Part shown: one piece after another, positions 35,598-45,533 of the stretch | How positions within the stretch are numbered: position 1 is the first letter of the stretch | Layout of the letters: every line of letters starts with the position of its first letter | Source: Ignatzschineria ureiclastica | Lineage (GTDB): Bacteria > Pseudomonadota > Gammaproteobacteria > Cardiobacteriales > Wohlfahrtiimonadaceae | Length of the DNA stretch: 64,000 bases | Assembly: GCF_003121845.1 (NCBI RefSeq) | Contig: NZ_QEWQ01000003.1 | Span: forward strand, 188,501-252,500 | Direction of reading: 5' to 3' | Program-made: the position numbers and the translations under genes | The notes under the pieces: generated by a model | What the model saw: only the letters and a program-made list of their open reading frames with translations | Database searches by the model: none | What the model was told of the DNA's origin: nothing

Positions 35598-35627
35598 AAC
35601 GGCACTCATAGAGTGCCGTTTTTTTGT
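35598..35627 (+). terminator. terminator of the Fe-ADH gene
   Basis: Perfect AACGGCACTC / GAGTGCCGTT stem, three-base loop, then seven T. Confidence 0.95.
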
Positions 35628-35679
35628 AAAATCATAGCTAAGATTTCCTATCAATGTGTAAGATTCAAAACCCTAAGTT

Positions 35680-35842
35680 ATATAGTCAATTTGGTTTAAG
35701 GGAAATGGTTTTTATGTAGTTAGTATGGAACTTTAAGCGAACATCAAATCGCACTAAACAACACTTGCAAGATGCCGGATAGAATGGTTACCTTTCTTTT
35801 TACAACCGATGCGCCGGCATTTGAATAATGCTTATTTTAATG
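35680..35842 (-). repeat. dispersed intergenic repeat, copy C (longest form)
   Basis: Reverse orientation relative to copy A. AACACTTGCAAGATGCCGGA and GCGCCGGCATTTGAATAATG mirror copy A. This copy also includes an outer ~58-bp segment that stands alone at 7013 and 49447, so those are end fragments of the same element. Confidence 0.75.
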
Positions 35843-35862
35843 CCAATGTATTGATTATAAGT

Positions 35863-35896
35863 AGCAAAAAAGCTGTAAGTAGAACACTTACAGCTT
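35863..35896 (-). terminator. terminator of gldA
   Basis: Leftward AAGCTGTAAGT, five-base loop, ACTTACAGCTT followed by TTTTTG. Confidence 0.85.
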
Positions 35897-35941
35897 ATAG
35901 TTTTTATCTTATCTTTCTATTGAAAAACGAGATATTACAAT

Positions 35942-37054
35942 CTACGCTTCCACTTCTAACCAAGCACGACCTAGACGATCCGCCGCAATCATCGCAGCAT
36001 AAACATCATCAACCGTCACTTTAAATGGCATGTTATGAATGGTTTCCCCTTCAGCACAGCTTAATTTGGCTGCCTCTTTCAATTTTTCATGATAATTAGG
36101 TGCATCATCTTCAAAACCAAGTTCTGCAAATGTGACTGGTAATCCTACAGATGTGGAGAACTCTAACACTTCCTCAATCTCTTCAAGGGGACTATTCTCA
36201 AGCACTAATTGCACGAGAACACCGAAAGCTACTTTCTCACCATGATACATATCGTGGCACTCTTCGATGACAGTCAAACCATTATGAATTGCATGACATG
36301 CCCCTAAACCTGCACTTTCAAAGCCAAGTCCACTTAATAGAGTATTGGCTTCTACGATATTTTCTACCGCTTTCGTGCTCACCTTATTCTCTACCGCAAT
36401 TTTCGCTTTCAAACCCTCTTCGAGCAGTGTGTCATAACAGAGTGTTGCCAATGACATTGCCGTTAATGTGGTTAATCCACCGGCCATCGTCTGATTATAA
36501 GATTCTGTACAGGCCCGCGCTTCAAAATAAGTGGCAAGTGCATCGCCCATCCCTGCCACAAAGAGTCGAACAGGTGCATTCGCAATAATCGTGGTATCCA
36601 TCACCACGATATCTGGATTCTTAGGATAGAGAAGATAGCTTTCAAACTCACCTTTATCAGTATAGATCACTGATAATGCACTAGTGGGCGCATCGGTAGA
36701 AGCGATTGTAGGTGCTATCACAATTGGCACTTTACCATAGTATGCCACTGCTTTCGCTGCATCGAGTGTTTTACCGCCCCCGATTCCTACGACAATGCCT
36801 GCGCCACTTTTCGCAAAGAGTTCGCCTAAACGTTTAATCTCATTTTGTGAGCACTCGCCCTCAAAAGTTGCTTTTGTTAATTGCACACCACTTTTTGCTG
36901 CACTTGCATCGACGATCTTTTCCACTAATCCAAATACAAATGCATCTGCGATCACAAATGCTTTGTCGCTCAATGGTTTCACATAATCTGCAATAGAATG
37001 AAGCGCATTCGGGCCTTGAACATACTTACCTGGTGATTGTAATACTTTTAACAT
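35942..37054 (-). CDS. gldA: glycerol dehydrogenase GldA
   Basis: 370 residues. NAD-dependent oxidation of glycerol to dihydroxyacetone in the iron-ADH superfamily (zinc in this branch). GIGGGKTLDAAKAVAYY binds the cofactor; PTIASTDAPTSALSVIY and GLGACHAIHNGL...CHDMYHGEKVAFG hold the metal aspartate and histidines as in E. coli GldA. AAGGAG lies before the start. No dihydroxyacetone kinase nearby. Opposite in strand to the Fe-ADH gene 430 bases away, with repeat copy C between them. Confidence 0.93.
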   Translation of the reverse strand: MLKVLQSPGKYVQGPNALHSIADYVKPLSDKAFVIADAFVFGLVEKIVDASAAKSGVQLTKATFEGECSQNEIKRLGELFAKSGAGIVVGIGGGKTLDAAKAVAYYGKVPIVIAPTIASTDAPTSALSVIYTDKGEFESYLLYPKNPDIVVMDTTIIANAPVRLFVAGMGDALATYFEARACTESYNQTMAGGLTTLTAMSLATLCYDTLLEEGLKAKIAVENKVSTKAVENIVEANTLLSGLGFESAGLGACHAIHNGLTVIEECHDMYHGEKVAFGVLVQLVLENSPLEEIEEVLEFSTSVGLPVTFAELGFEDDAPNYHEKLKEAAKLSCAEGETIHNMPFKVTVDDVYAAMIAADRLGRAWLEVEA

Positions 37055-37373
37055 ATATAAACTCCTTCAGTTGTGTACCCACGAATCGGATTCCGATTCT
37101 TGAATGAAATAGTCCACTATGAGTATCAAAAGTGGCATATTCAGCATGATGGGCTTCCCAATGACTGACTTATAACACCTTAAAATTAGAAGACTATTAC
37201 CCTACCTCCATACTATCATTCTTCACGTCAAACCTCTAACCACCAGAGTAATTAGATTACTTAAAATAACTTATCCACATTAGAGCATTAGCCACTATAA
37301 CAGAGAGAAGTAAAAGTAGAACGATAGATCCATTTCACCTTACTTTGATCAATATCAATCCCTAAAATCAAAT
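37055..37373. other. intergenic upstream of gldA
   Basis: 319 bases with TTCGGATTCCGATTCTTG-like inverted dyads near 37085 that could be an operator, but no matching regulator gene. No small gene seen. Confidence 0.4.
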
Positions 37374-37412
37374 AATAAAAAAGAGTATCTGTAATGACTA
37401 CAGACACTCTTT
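37374..37412 (-). terminator. terminator of the DyP peroxidase gene
   Basis: Leftward AAAGAGTGTCTGTA / TACAGATACTCTTT stem followed by TTTTATTATTT. Confidence 0.85.
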
Positions 37413-37438
37413 CACATCCTTGTTCATCTATATCGCTG

Positions 37439-38359
37439 TTATGCAGCGCCAATCTCTTCAAGCTGATCGAGTGATGGTACATAAAGGAAACTACCGGTTA
37501 CCGCATGAGTATACGAGAGCATGTGATCAAAATGACCATCTTCATCGCCAAACATACGCGCAAGCATCTTCTCATAACGGGTTAATTCTGCACTATAAGC
37601 TAAGAAGTAGAGCCCTTTCTCACCGCTTGCATAACCATAAGGCAAGCTATGACGGACAATTTCAAGCTCTTCCCCATCCTCATCAATCACAACCCGCTCT
37701 GTGTGCGCGCCGACAGGTTTCTCATCATCATCCATTTCAATATCATCGACTTTTGTCCGTCCAAAGATATTCTCTTGTGTTTTCAGATCAAAATGTTCCA
37801 CTTGCTCTAAAGAATGGATCCATTTCTGCGCAATCACGTAACTTCCGCCGGCATCTGCGCCTTCTTGAATAACCGCAACTTCTGTTCGATCTTTACAGCC
37901 TTTAGGATTCTCCGTACCATCCACAAAACCACTTAAATCCCGCGCTTCTAACCAACGGAAGCCATGTACTTCCTCTTCAATCGTCACTAAACCTTTAAAG
38001 AGCTTCACAAGATCTTGTGCCACAGAGAAGTTAATACGGTGAGAATGGGAATTAATATGCACAAACATATCTCTTTGCGTAGCTTGTGCCATGCCATAAC
38101 CCAGCTCTTTAAAATCCACAAGCTCCGGTGCACTTTCCGCATTGCCGGATAACTTAGTCCAAGCATCACGTCCAAAAGCTACCACAATTTGCAAGCCACA
38201 ATCTCCAAAACGAACGCTATATGATCGTTGACGTGCTAATAAACCGGCAATCGCCTCTTTAATCGCATCTAAATCATCGCTTTTGAAATTGATTTCCATG
38301 AAAATAGCATGATCACGATTCTCTACAATCAAACCTTCCTGAAAATTTAATTCACTCAT
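37439..38359 (-). CDS. DyP-type heme peroxidase
   Basis: 306 residues from MSELNFQEG, chosen for AAAGGAGCAGCAG upstream. The hallmark GFVDGTENP supplies the distal aspartate, and the later LSYTHAVTGSF region is family-like. It lacks a Tat signal, so it is the cytosolic YfeX-like kind rather than EfeB. Acts on H2O2 with dyes or porphyrins in vitro; physiological substrate uncertain. Monocistronic. Confidence 0.9.
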   Translation of the reverse strand: MSELNFQEGLIVENRDHAIFMEINFKSDDLDAIKEAIAGLLARQRSYSVRFGDCGLQIVVAFGRDAWTKLSGNAESAPELVDFKELGYGMAQATQRDMFVHINSHSHRINFSVAQDLVKLFKGLVTIEEEVHGFRWLEARDLSGFVDGTENPKGCKDRTEVAVIQEGADAGGSYVIAQKWIHSLEQVEHFDLKTQENIFGRTKVDDIEMDDDEKPVGAHTERVVIDEDGEELEIVRHSLPYGYASGEKGLYFLAYSAELTRYEKMLARMFGDEDGHFDHMLSYTHAVTGSFLYVPSLDQLEEIGAA

Positions 38360-38741
38360 CTGCTGCTCCTTTCTATCACAAAATTTCAAGGGGACATTGT
38401 CTTGCAATGTATTTATTTATTAATTTCTTTCTATCGCTTTTAATAATCGTATGCCTATATCACAAGTTATATTACAACCTATATCGCAAAATAGATCTTA
38501 GGATAATAGCGGAATATGCTGATTATTGAAAAACATTAAAAATTAATCATATGCTCGCTATTTTACGCCTTTTCTGATTATTTAGCCGAAAATTTAGTAA
38601 GCAATTGATCTAGCAGTTAGGTACTGATTACAAGCTCATCTTCATACACTTAAGAATAATTTTCACAAAAATCCCCGCTAGTTCCCGTACAATAGTGGGA
38701 TCTATTTTCTGCAATATACTATTCTCTTTTCACGCTTATTA
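38360..38741. other. intergenic, divergent DyP and NUDIX genes
   Basis: 382 AT-rich bases between divergent genes. No repeat copy, small gene or clear promoter pair identified. Confidence 0.45.
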
Positions 38742-39245
38742 ATGGAAAAACATATGTCCTCAGCAACACAGACTCCATCCTCGATTATTGATCCCGATAA
38801 ACTCTTTATCCTTGCTGCCGGCATTGTGATTGATCCACGGGGTCGATTACTCGTTGTCCGTAAACAGAATACCGAGAAATTTATGCTTCCCGGTGGCAAA
38901 ATTGATCAAGGGGAAAGCCCCATAGAAGCGCTTATTCGGGAATTTAAAGAGGAGATTGATCTGACGATTGCACCTAATCTTGCCAACTTCATCAAAACTT
39001 ATGAAGCGCCGGCGGCAAATGAACCTGGTTATTTTATCCGCTCTAATCTCTTCTTTGTACTGCTACCAACGCCCATTGAGATTACCCCAAGTGCCGAGAT
39101 CGCCGAGGCAAAATGGATTACACCGCAAGATGTTGCCGGTATGAACCTTGCGCCTTTAATGGTGAGCTTTGTCATTCCGACTTGGCTCGATCTGCTTAAA
39201 GATGCTGGCGAAAGCTTAGGCTTTGATACTTATTTAGATGCTTAA
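38742..39245 (+). CDS. NUDIX hydrolase
   Basis: 167 residues. The Nudix box is complete: GGKIDQGESPIEALIREFKEEI (starting near residue 51), fitting Gx5Ex7REUxEExGU except that the last glycine is replaced. It hydrolyses a nucleoside diphosphate-linked compound; substrate not predictable. An ATG four codons in (MSSATQ) is an alternative start since no ribosome site is obvious. Next gene, an esterase, is 95 bases downstream on the same strand. Confidence 0.85.
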   Translation: MEKHMSSATQTPSSIIDPDKLFILAAGIVIDPRGRLLVVRKQNTEKFMLPGGKIDQGESPIEALIREFKEEIDLTIAPNLANFIKTYEAPAANEPGYFIRSNLFFVLLPTPIEITPSAEIAEAKWITPQDVAGMNLAPLMVSFVIPTWLDLLKDAGESLGFDTYLDA

Positions 39246-39340
39246 TTCAGCTCAAACAGCGTTGCCGACATCATCAAACAATCGGCGTTATAATATCGGG
39301 ATAAACATCACTTTTACTCATCATTGGATAAGGAGTTGAA

Positions 39341-40018
39341 ATGGAACAACCTATTATTTTAGATCCTAAACAACCAGCGGATTCAGCCGTTATTTGGCTT
39401 CATGGTCTCGGCGCTTCGAAAACAGACTTTCTACCGGTTGCCCAAATTCTACAGAAAGATCTATTACCCACAACCCGTTTTATCTTACCGCAAGCACCTG
39501 TGCGCCCGGTAACGCTCAATAATGGCTTCCCGATGCCCTCTTGGTATGACATTATCGCCCTTACTTCTCCTCGTGAAATCAAACAATCTGAGCTTGATGA
39601 ATCCGCACAATATGTGATCTCCTTAATCGAAGCAGAGCAAGCGAAAGGTATTCCCCTTGAACGTATTGTTCTTGCCGGTTTCTCGCAAGGTGGCGCAGTT
39701 GTATTGCATACTGCTTTTATTGCTTACAATCAACCCATCGGCGGCGTTATGGCACTCTCAACCTATAGTGCTACTTTCAACGATGAGCTAGCGATTGGCG
39801 AGAATAAAAAAGCCATTCCAACGCTCCATCTCCACGGACGACAAGATAATGTGGTAGATATTAATCTAGGACGCGCTGCAGAAACCTTCCTTCGTAGTCG
39901 GGGAATACAAACTACTTGGCACGATTATGCAATGGCACATGAAGTCATTAATGAAGAGCTACAAGATATCGCCGCATGGCTTGTCGCCCTACTGCATCCA
40001 GAAACAACCGAATCATAA
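39341..40018 (+). CDS. carboxylesterase / acyl-protein thioesterase-like hydrolase
   Basis: 225 residues, alpha/beta hydrolase of the phospholipase/carboxylesterase family. WLHGLGASKTDF forms the oxyanion region; the nucleophile is in GFSQGGA, the acid in HGRQDNVVD, and the base in YAMAHEV. TAAGGAG precedes the ATG. Likely cytosolic and active on short acyl esters. Followed by a terminator. Confidence 0.9.
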   Translation: MEQPIILDPKQPADSAVIWLHGLGASKTDFLPVAQILQKDLLPTTRFILPQAPVRPVTLNNGFPMPSWYDIIALTSPREIKQSELDESAQYVISLIEAEQAKGIPLERIVLAGFSQGGAVVLHTAFIAYNQPIGGVMALSTYSATFNDELAIGENKKAIPTLHLHGRQDNVVDINLGRAAETFLRSRGIQTTWHDYAMAHEVINEELQDIAAWLVALLHPETTES

Positions 40019-40058
40019 TAGATAACTTCATCACAATGATTTAGCTGTTATAGCAATG

Positions 40059-40086
40059 AGCAGGCTCTTTGTAGTCTGCTTTTTCT
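40059..40086 (+). terminator. terminator after the esterase gene
   Basis: AGCAGGCT / AGTCTGCT stem then TTTTCT. Confidence 0.75.
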
Positions 40087-40216
40087 ATTCTGCCGAGTGA
40101 TATACCTGATATGGTTAATATAATAAGATGAGGACTTTTATAATTATTCAAATAATTATTCCCAAATTCAGCTATGATTTACTATTGAGATAGATAAATT
40201 GATCGAAGAAGGAATT

Positions 40217-41869
40217 ATGACAGATACGCTTGAATACTATAATAAAAATGCCGAGCTATTTTCTGAAAATACTTTTGACGTTGATATGTCAGAACTCTAT
40301 CAACAATTTCTCGACTATCTTCCCCCTAATGGAAGCATTTTAGATATTGGCTGTGGTTCTGGTCGTGATGCGCTTTTCTTTCATCAACAAGGTTACGAGG
40401 TGACTGCTTTTGACTTCTCACCTGAATTAGTGCAATTAGCACGACAAAATACAGGTTTAGATATCCAAGAAGCGAGTTTTTATGATATTGATGACATAGA
40501 GAAATATATCGGAATTTGGGCTTGTGCTTCGCTATTACACTGTGAACGATCACGCTTACCCGAAGTGCTTACCAAAATCATTAATGCACTAAAACCGGAC
40601 GGCATTTGCTATCTCTCTTTTAAATATGGTTCAGAAGATCGAGAGAAAGAGGGACGACACTTCACCGATCTTAATGAAGTGCAAGCCGATCAACTACTCA
40701 AACAGTTTTCTAATATTTACCTGTTACAACAGTGGGTAACGGCAGATCAACGCCCCGATAGACAAGAGCATTGGCTCAATATCATCTTTAAAAAAGATCC
40801 TGATAGCTCTAAGACACCTTCATCGAATACTCAAATTCAATTTATTGCAGACATTCAACAACTCCTAGCTACTGCAAAAACTACCTCTACCTATAAATTC
40901 GCCCTTCTGATTAGCTTAGTTAGAATATCCATTGAAAAAAACCGATCGAATAGTGAAGCTTTGACCATTCCCATAGCAGAAATTGCTGAAAAATTTATTG
41001 AGCTTTATTGGCAACAAGCTCGCCCTTATTTTCCAGAAATTGAAGATGGGAAAAATATCGAGAATCAAGTTAATTATAGCCCCATTGAACTCCCTATTTT
41101 AAAGCAAAATACAGGAAAACAGGCTGCTATTATTAACGATATATTGAAAGCCCAAGAAAAATTTCCATCGTTATTCGATTTTAAAAAAAATAAATCTGAA
41201 TGGAATAAATTGATTGATTCTACAAAAAAAACTATTCATACATATCCACTAAAGCATCTACAAATGAGTGATACCAATCCTCATGAATTTCTCTATTATT
41301 ACGAACCCCAAAATAAAGAGAATATTACACTCCATCCTCATGTTGCCTTTTGCCTTACTCGCTTCTCGATCTTTATTGAAGAGATATGCCAAAAGTATTG
41401 GATGGATAATATTCGTCTCTTTAAGGATAATCAGAATAAATTTGGTAATTTCCCCAACTTAGATGATTTTCTATTTAGCGCAGATAGAAAAAATCTTACT
41501 AAAATAAAACCCGTACTCCATAAAATTCAAGATGGCTACTGTTTTTACTGTGGAAAATCAATTTCAATCAATGCTGGAGAGGTTGATCACTTTATTCCTT
41601 GGTCTCTTTATCAGTATGATACAGCCCATAATTTTGTTTTAGCTGATAAAACTTGTAATAACAGTAAAAGTAATAATCTTGCAGCCATTGAGTTCTATGA
41701 AAAATGGTTTATTAGAAATGCTCAATTTAATCAGGAAATTACGCAGGAAATTGGGAAATATGGCTTTCTTGTAGATCGTGAACGATCAGAATCGATTGCT
41801 AGAAATTATTATTTTCATGCCCAAAAACTACACGATGACAATGGATTTTGGCGACCTAAATCGACTTAA
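40217..41869 (+). CDS. fusion: class I SAM methyltransferase + HNH endonuclease
   Basis: 550 residues from the ATG at 40217, set by GAAGAAGGAATT. Residues ~1-195 are a complete small methyltransferase with ILDIGCGSGRDALFFHQQGY (motif I) and LHCERSRLPEVL. The middle (~200-430) is helical and unrecognised. The C-terminus (~440-490) is an HNH nuclease: CFYC (C442/C445), VDHFIPW (D457, H458), then HNFVLADKTCNNSKSNN. Both halves look intact. The methylated target and the DNA cut are unknown; a self-protecting nuclease or defence role is inference. It stands alone between an esterase and a MipA gene. Confidence 0.82.
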   Translation: MTDTLEYYNKNAELFSENTFDVDMSELYQQFLDYLPPNGSILDIGCGSGRDALFFHQQGYEVTAFDFSPELVQLARQNTGLDIQEASFYDIDDIEKYIGIWACASLLHCERSRLPEVLTKIINALKPDGICYLSFKYGSEDREKEGRHFTDLNEVQADQLLKQFSNIYLLQQWVTADQRPDRQEHWLNIIFKKDPDSSKTPSSNTQIQFIADIQQLLATAKTTSTYKFALLISLVRISIEKNRSNSEALTIPIAEIAEKFIELYWQQARPYFPEIEDGKNIENQVNYSPIELPILKQNTGKQAAIINDILKAQEKFPSLFDFKKNKSEWNKLIDSTKKTIHTYPLKHLQMSDTNPHEFLYYYEPQNKENITLHPHVAFCLTRFSIFIEEICQKYWMDNIRLFKDNQNKFGNFPNLDDFLFSADRKNLTKIKPVLHKIQDGYCFYCGKSISINAGEVDHFIPWSLYQYDTAHNFVLADKTCNNSKSNNLAAIEFYEKWFIRNAQFNQEITQEIGKYGFLVDRERSESIARNYYFHAQKLHDDNGFWRPKST

Positions 41870-42130
41870 TATCGCAATATTATCTGCATTCATTTAGTGG
41901 CATAATCCCAACGATTATTCCCTATTTTTAATATCTATATTCTATGGATTATCTGAGATCTGTTAGTAATAATTATTTTTCTAAAATTTTCGCAAATAAG
42001 ATTGCAGCTCGGCTGTTGCTTCTCTATAGTAGCCTCTACCATAAACTCGGTGTGCTATTTTCTAGCTGATTTCTCAACGAAGAATATTGCACTCATTCCT
42101 TATCTTTTTTCACTGAAAAGTCGCGATTCT

Positions 42131-42880
42131 ATGAATAAAAAACTCTTTCTCACGATGCTGCTTTCACTTTCGAGTGTTGGTTTTGCTCAATCTTATTATG
42201 ATCAGCTCAGCCTTGGCTTAGGCGTTGGTTATCAACAGAAACCTTATATTGGCGATAATTCTGAATGGATTCCGGTGCCCCATCTTGAATATCAATCAGG
42301 CCCATTCTTTATTAAAGGCTTAAAACTGGGCGTAAATGTCATGGAGTTTTCCCAAACAAAAGTGGATCTTCATCTCAACTATCAAGCGCTAAACTTTAAA
42401 CCAGGGGATTCTCATTGGCCTTATGATAGACTTGATAAACGTAAATCTACCATTCAATTAGGTGCCGGCATTAATCATCAATTTGATAATAACGTCTTTA
42501 TTAGTGGCGATATCCAAGGGGATATTTTAGGCCGCAGTAAAGATGTCGTTGCGAATGCCAATATCGGCTATGTTTATCGTGTGAATGATCATTTCACTTT
42601 AGTGCCAAGAGCTGGATTAACCTGGGATGATAAGAAGCATAACCGTTACTATTATGGAGTTTCAGCAGAAGAATCTGCACGTACCGGCATTCATCAATAT
42701 CGTCCGGGAAGTTCAGTAACGCCGCATATCGGAATCGGTATGGCGGTGAAAGCGACGGATCGTTTTCATGTCTTTGGCGGCATGGAATTTCAATTCCTCC
42801 CAAGTGATGTGAAAGATAGCCCCATGACTAAGCGCTCTACCTTAAGTAGCTTTGCTTTAGGATTAAACTATAATTTCTAA
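42131..42880 (+). CDS. MipA/OmpV family outer-membrane protein
   Basis: 249 residues from MNKKLFLTML; signal peptide to about residue 19 (GFAQ). The beta-rich body has GLGVGYQQKPY, VPHLEYQSGPFFIKG and the C-terminal aromatic end ALGLNYNF typical of an outer-membrane barrel. MipA/OmpV proteins are linked to murein scaffolding or osmolarity response. Weak ribosome site; an upstream in-frame start at 42002 is less likely because it would bury the signal peptide. Confidence 0.85.
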   Translation: MNKKLFLTMLLSLSSVGFAQSYYDQLSLGLGVGYQQKPYIGDNSEWIPVPHLEYQSGPFFIKGLKLGVNVMEFSQTKVDLHLNYQALNFKPGDSHWPYDRLDKRKSTIQLGAGINHQFDNNVFISGDIQGDILGRSKDVVANANIGYVYRVNDHFTLVPRAGLTWDDKKHNRYYYGVSAEESARTGIHQYRPGSSVTPHIGIGMAVKATDRFHVFGGMEFQFLPSDVKDSPMTKRSTLSSFALGLNYNF

Positions 42881-42938
42881 ATTTTTAGACTTCTAAAATG
42901 ATGATTGATTCTATAATCAATCCTTAAAAGTGATCACA

Positions 42939-42975
42939 AAAACGCCAAACAATGGATGAACTGTTTGGCGTTTTA
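42939..42975. terminator. bidirectional terminator
   Basis: AAAACGCCAAACA / TGTTTGGCGTTTT between the rightward MipA gene and the leftward ABC permease operon. Confidence 0.9.
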
Positions 42976-43013
42976 TTATTGTGGGATGCTATTCGATACG
43001 ATATCTCATTCCC

Positions 43014-44219
43014 TTATACTTTACTGCCGGTGTTTTCTTGTTGTAGCGATTGCTGTAATCGCTTGTAATATCGATATAATCCCCACAGTGCTAATAATCC
43101 ATAAACACCCATTAGGATGATAATATTAATCACTTCCGACTGGATATTATGGATACCCCCGCCCATCTGATTGAGCGTAATCATGCTAGTAATCCCTGGA
43201 AAAACGGGGAAGATATAAGTGATCCACTCCAATAACGGCGGGACTAACTCCTTCGGCCAGCTCATGCCGGATAAGAAGAAGAGAAGCATACTTGACGGCA
43301 TAATAATCAAAAATACATCATCAAACTTCCGGAAGAATTGCCCGAAGAAGATCCCCATAAAGATCGTACCCGATAAGAATGGGATCGAAAAGAGTAAAAT
43401 CCGCGGAATCGTACCATGGAATGGGAGCTGATAATAGATCGGTGTTAGCCCCATATAAGCCACAAAAATCATTAAACTCACAATAAAGTAAGCCAACCAC
43501 TTCCCTATTAAAACAGAGAAAGCGACTGCAAAAGGCGCAGTTTTTTCATCACTCACAAGCGCTTTATCAAAGTCTGAGCGCCGACCTAAAATAATAGAGA
43601 TAACGACCGCAAGGAATAGACATTGATAAACGATCAATACATATACCGGTGGAATCACATAGGTTGCATAACCATTTTGTGGATTATAGAGCGGTACAAA
43701 TACCGGCGTAATCGGCGAGCTATTCCCAAGCGCTATCGCCGGATCAACGCCCATGCTGATCTGCTTCGCAGCCCCAATCTCTCGACTATAATTTTTGACA
43801 ACGGATTGTACTGCCGAAGAGATCTTACTATAGATGATGACGTAACTTGCATCGCCATAATAAGAGAGCGCACCAGAACGACCACTTAAAATATTCTGCT
43901 CAAAATCGAAAGGAACCCAAATAATCGCATAAACATCACGATTACGCATGAGATGTTCTGCTTCCTGCATTGTCGAGACATAACCTACAACATTGATACT
44001 ATCTGTAGCATTGAGCTTGCGAATAATCTCTCGACTCATTGTCGAATTATCATGATCGACAACAATCGTGGGCGCTTCCCGTACCTCTTCATTATTATAA
44101 GGAATAGGATAGTAGAAGAAATAGAGAATCGAGCCAGAAATTAAAATGCTCAACACAGCTTCTACACGAAAGATATTCAAAAACTCATTGAAGAAGACTT
44201 TTAAAGTTGTTTTAAACAC
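43014..44219 (-). CDS. ABC-2 type transporter permease (second of pair)
   Basis: 401 residues. One N-terminal helix (about 20-36), a large periplasmic domain (VVDHDNSTMSREIIRKL ... VYAIIWVPFDFEQNIL), then five C-terminal helices: the YbhS/YhhJ layout. Probably exports a hydrophobic drug or envelope component together with the paralogous permease whose gene overlaps its start by eight bases. No ATPase gene in this operon. Confidence 0.87.
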   Translation of the reverse strand: MFKTTLKVFFNEFLNIFRVEAVLSILISGSILYFFYYPIPYNNEEVREAPTIVVDHDNSTMSREIIRKLNATDSINVVGYVSTMQEAEHLMRNRDVYAIIWVPFDFEQNILSGRSGALSYYGDASYVIIYSKISSAVQSVVKNYSREIGAAKQISMGVDPAIALGNSSPITPVFVPLYNPQNGYATYVIPPVYVLIVYQCLFLAVVISIILGRRSDFDKALVSDEKTAPFAVAFSVLIGKWLAYFIVSLMIFVAYMGLTPIYYQLPFHGTIPRILLFSIPFLSGTIFMGIFFGQFFRKFDDVFLIIMPSSMLLFFLSGMSWPKELVPPLLEWITYIFPVFPGITSMITLNQMGGGIHNIQSEVINIIILMGVYGLLALWGLYRYYKRLQQSLQQENTGSKV

Positions 44220-45405
44220 GTTTTGCCCCCTTTTTGAGTAGGTGCATCCGTAGCGCTACCAAAAGATAGATCACAATACCAATAATCACCATCCATAGAA
44301 TAGGCTCTAAGTTATAAGGTAATTCATGACCTCGAAGCGTCTGATCCTGCCGGACTTCTGAATACCAAGTAATTGGTAAAACAGCCCCCCAAGCAATAGC
44401 GTACCAGCTCATCGCAATTCTTGGGAAGAAGAGCCCAACAAACCCAAATGCCGGCGAAGAGAAGCTACTTGCCGCGCCGTAGTTAATCACTTTTTGCGGT
44501 AACCAAAGCGTAAAGAACATAGCCCATAATTGTGCGGTAAAGATAAAGATCACCGTTCCCACATAGAGAATGGTCAAGGAACCTCGTACCGGTAGATCAT
44601 AAAAGAGAATCAGCACAGCATCTAAAATCATATGAACAATCACAAACCATAAGAGATAAGGCAGTGTCTTATTGATGATATAGCGCATAAAAGAACCATT
44701 AGCCATCGCAAGCGGTACGGCAAGACCGCCGGCCTTATATTTATCCCGCGCGACAGTATAGACCATTGTCATCATAATTAAGATTTGCAACAACGTCGGC
44801 ACAACGCCATTGACTAAGGTATAGACATAGTTGAGCGTGGGATTAAAGACAGGATGCGTTTCAAGCTTAATCGGTGAGAGCTGCTGCTCTGCAATCTTCC
44901 GCGCAGTCCCCTGCTTGAGCATTGTTTCCGTCTGATAATCGGCAATAATCGCCGCTAACGTCTGCATAAAGCCTTTATTCAGCGTACTACCTACAGACAT
45001 ATATTGCTGATTATAAAAAGTTGTAATTTCAGGAGAATTATTAGCCAATAAATTCTTCTCAAAATCACTGGGAATAAAGAGAATCCCGTAGACTTCGCCG
45101 GAAAGTAGTGCTTGTTTGGCATCAAAAAGCGAGTTATCTCGTTTAGCAATGAGAATTTCAGGCTTTGCCGCCATTTTCTGAATCACCTCTCTCGAAGCCA
45201 CGCTACGATCCATATCCACCACAGTAATGGGCGCTCTCTCAATCACACCTTGTTGAAACAGATATGTAAAAAAGAGCACAACTAACAGAGGATAACAGAA
45301 GAGCGCAAAAGCCAGCGGCTTTGCCCGAAAAATGACGCGTATCTCCCGAAAGAGTAGCGAAAAATAGTGCTGTTTGACAGCCGTTTCTGTAACACGTTGT
45401 TCCAT
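44212..45405 (-). CDS. ABC-2 type transporter permease (first of pair)
   Basis: 397 residues, paralogue of the downstream permease with the same topology: N-terminal helix at about 32-50, periplasmic domain with VVDMDRSVASREVIQKM, five C-terminal helices. Translationally coupled to it. The upstream gene encodes the HlyD-type adaptor, giving the order adaptor-permease-permease. Confidence 0.87.
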   Translation of the reverse strand: MEQRVTETAVKQHYFSLLFREIRVIFRAKPLAFALFCYPLLVVLFFTYLFQQGVIERAPITVVDMDRSVASREVIQKMAAKPEILIAKRDNSLFDAKQALLSGEVYGILFIPSDFEKNLLANNSPEITTFYNQQYMSVGSTLNKGFMQTLAAIIADYQTETMLKQGTARKIAEQQLSPIKLETHPVFNPTLNYVYTLVNGVVPTLLQILIMMTMVYTVARDKYKAGGLAVPLAMANGSFMRYIINKTLPYLLWFVIVHMILDAVLILFYDLPVRGSLTILYVGTVIFIFTAQLWAMFFTLWLPQKVINYGAASSFSSPAFGFVGLFFPRIAMSWYAIAWGAVLPITWYSEVRQDQTLRGHELPYNLEPILWMVIIGIVIYLLVALRMHLLKKGAKRV

Positions 45406-45417
45406 CTAATAACCTGA

Positions 45418-45465
45418 TCTAGAAAGGATCTATAAAGAATCTATAGAAGATCTATAGAGGATCGA
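45418..45465. repeat. GATCTATAGAAG-type tandem repeats
   Basis: Four imperfect ~12-13-bp units in the gap between the HlyD gene and the first permease. Part of a pattern of short intergenic tandems in this window. Confidence 0.55.
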
Positions 45466-45533
45466 TGAGAAGATAATGCTATCCTCTCATCTTAAATCGA
45501 TCTTTAGTGATCTCATTGGTGATTTCAAGGGAT

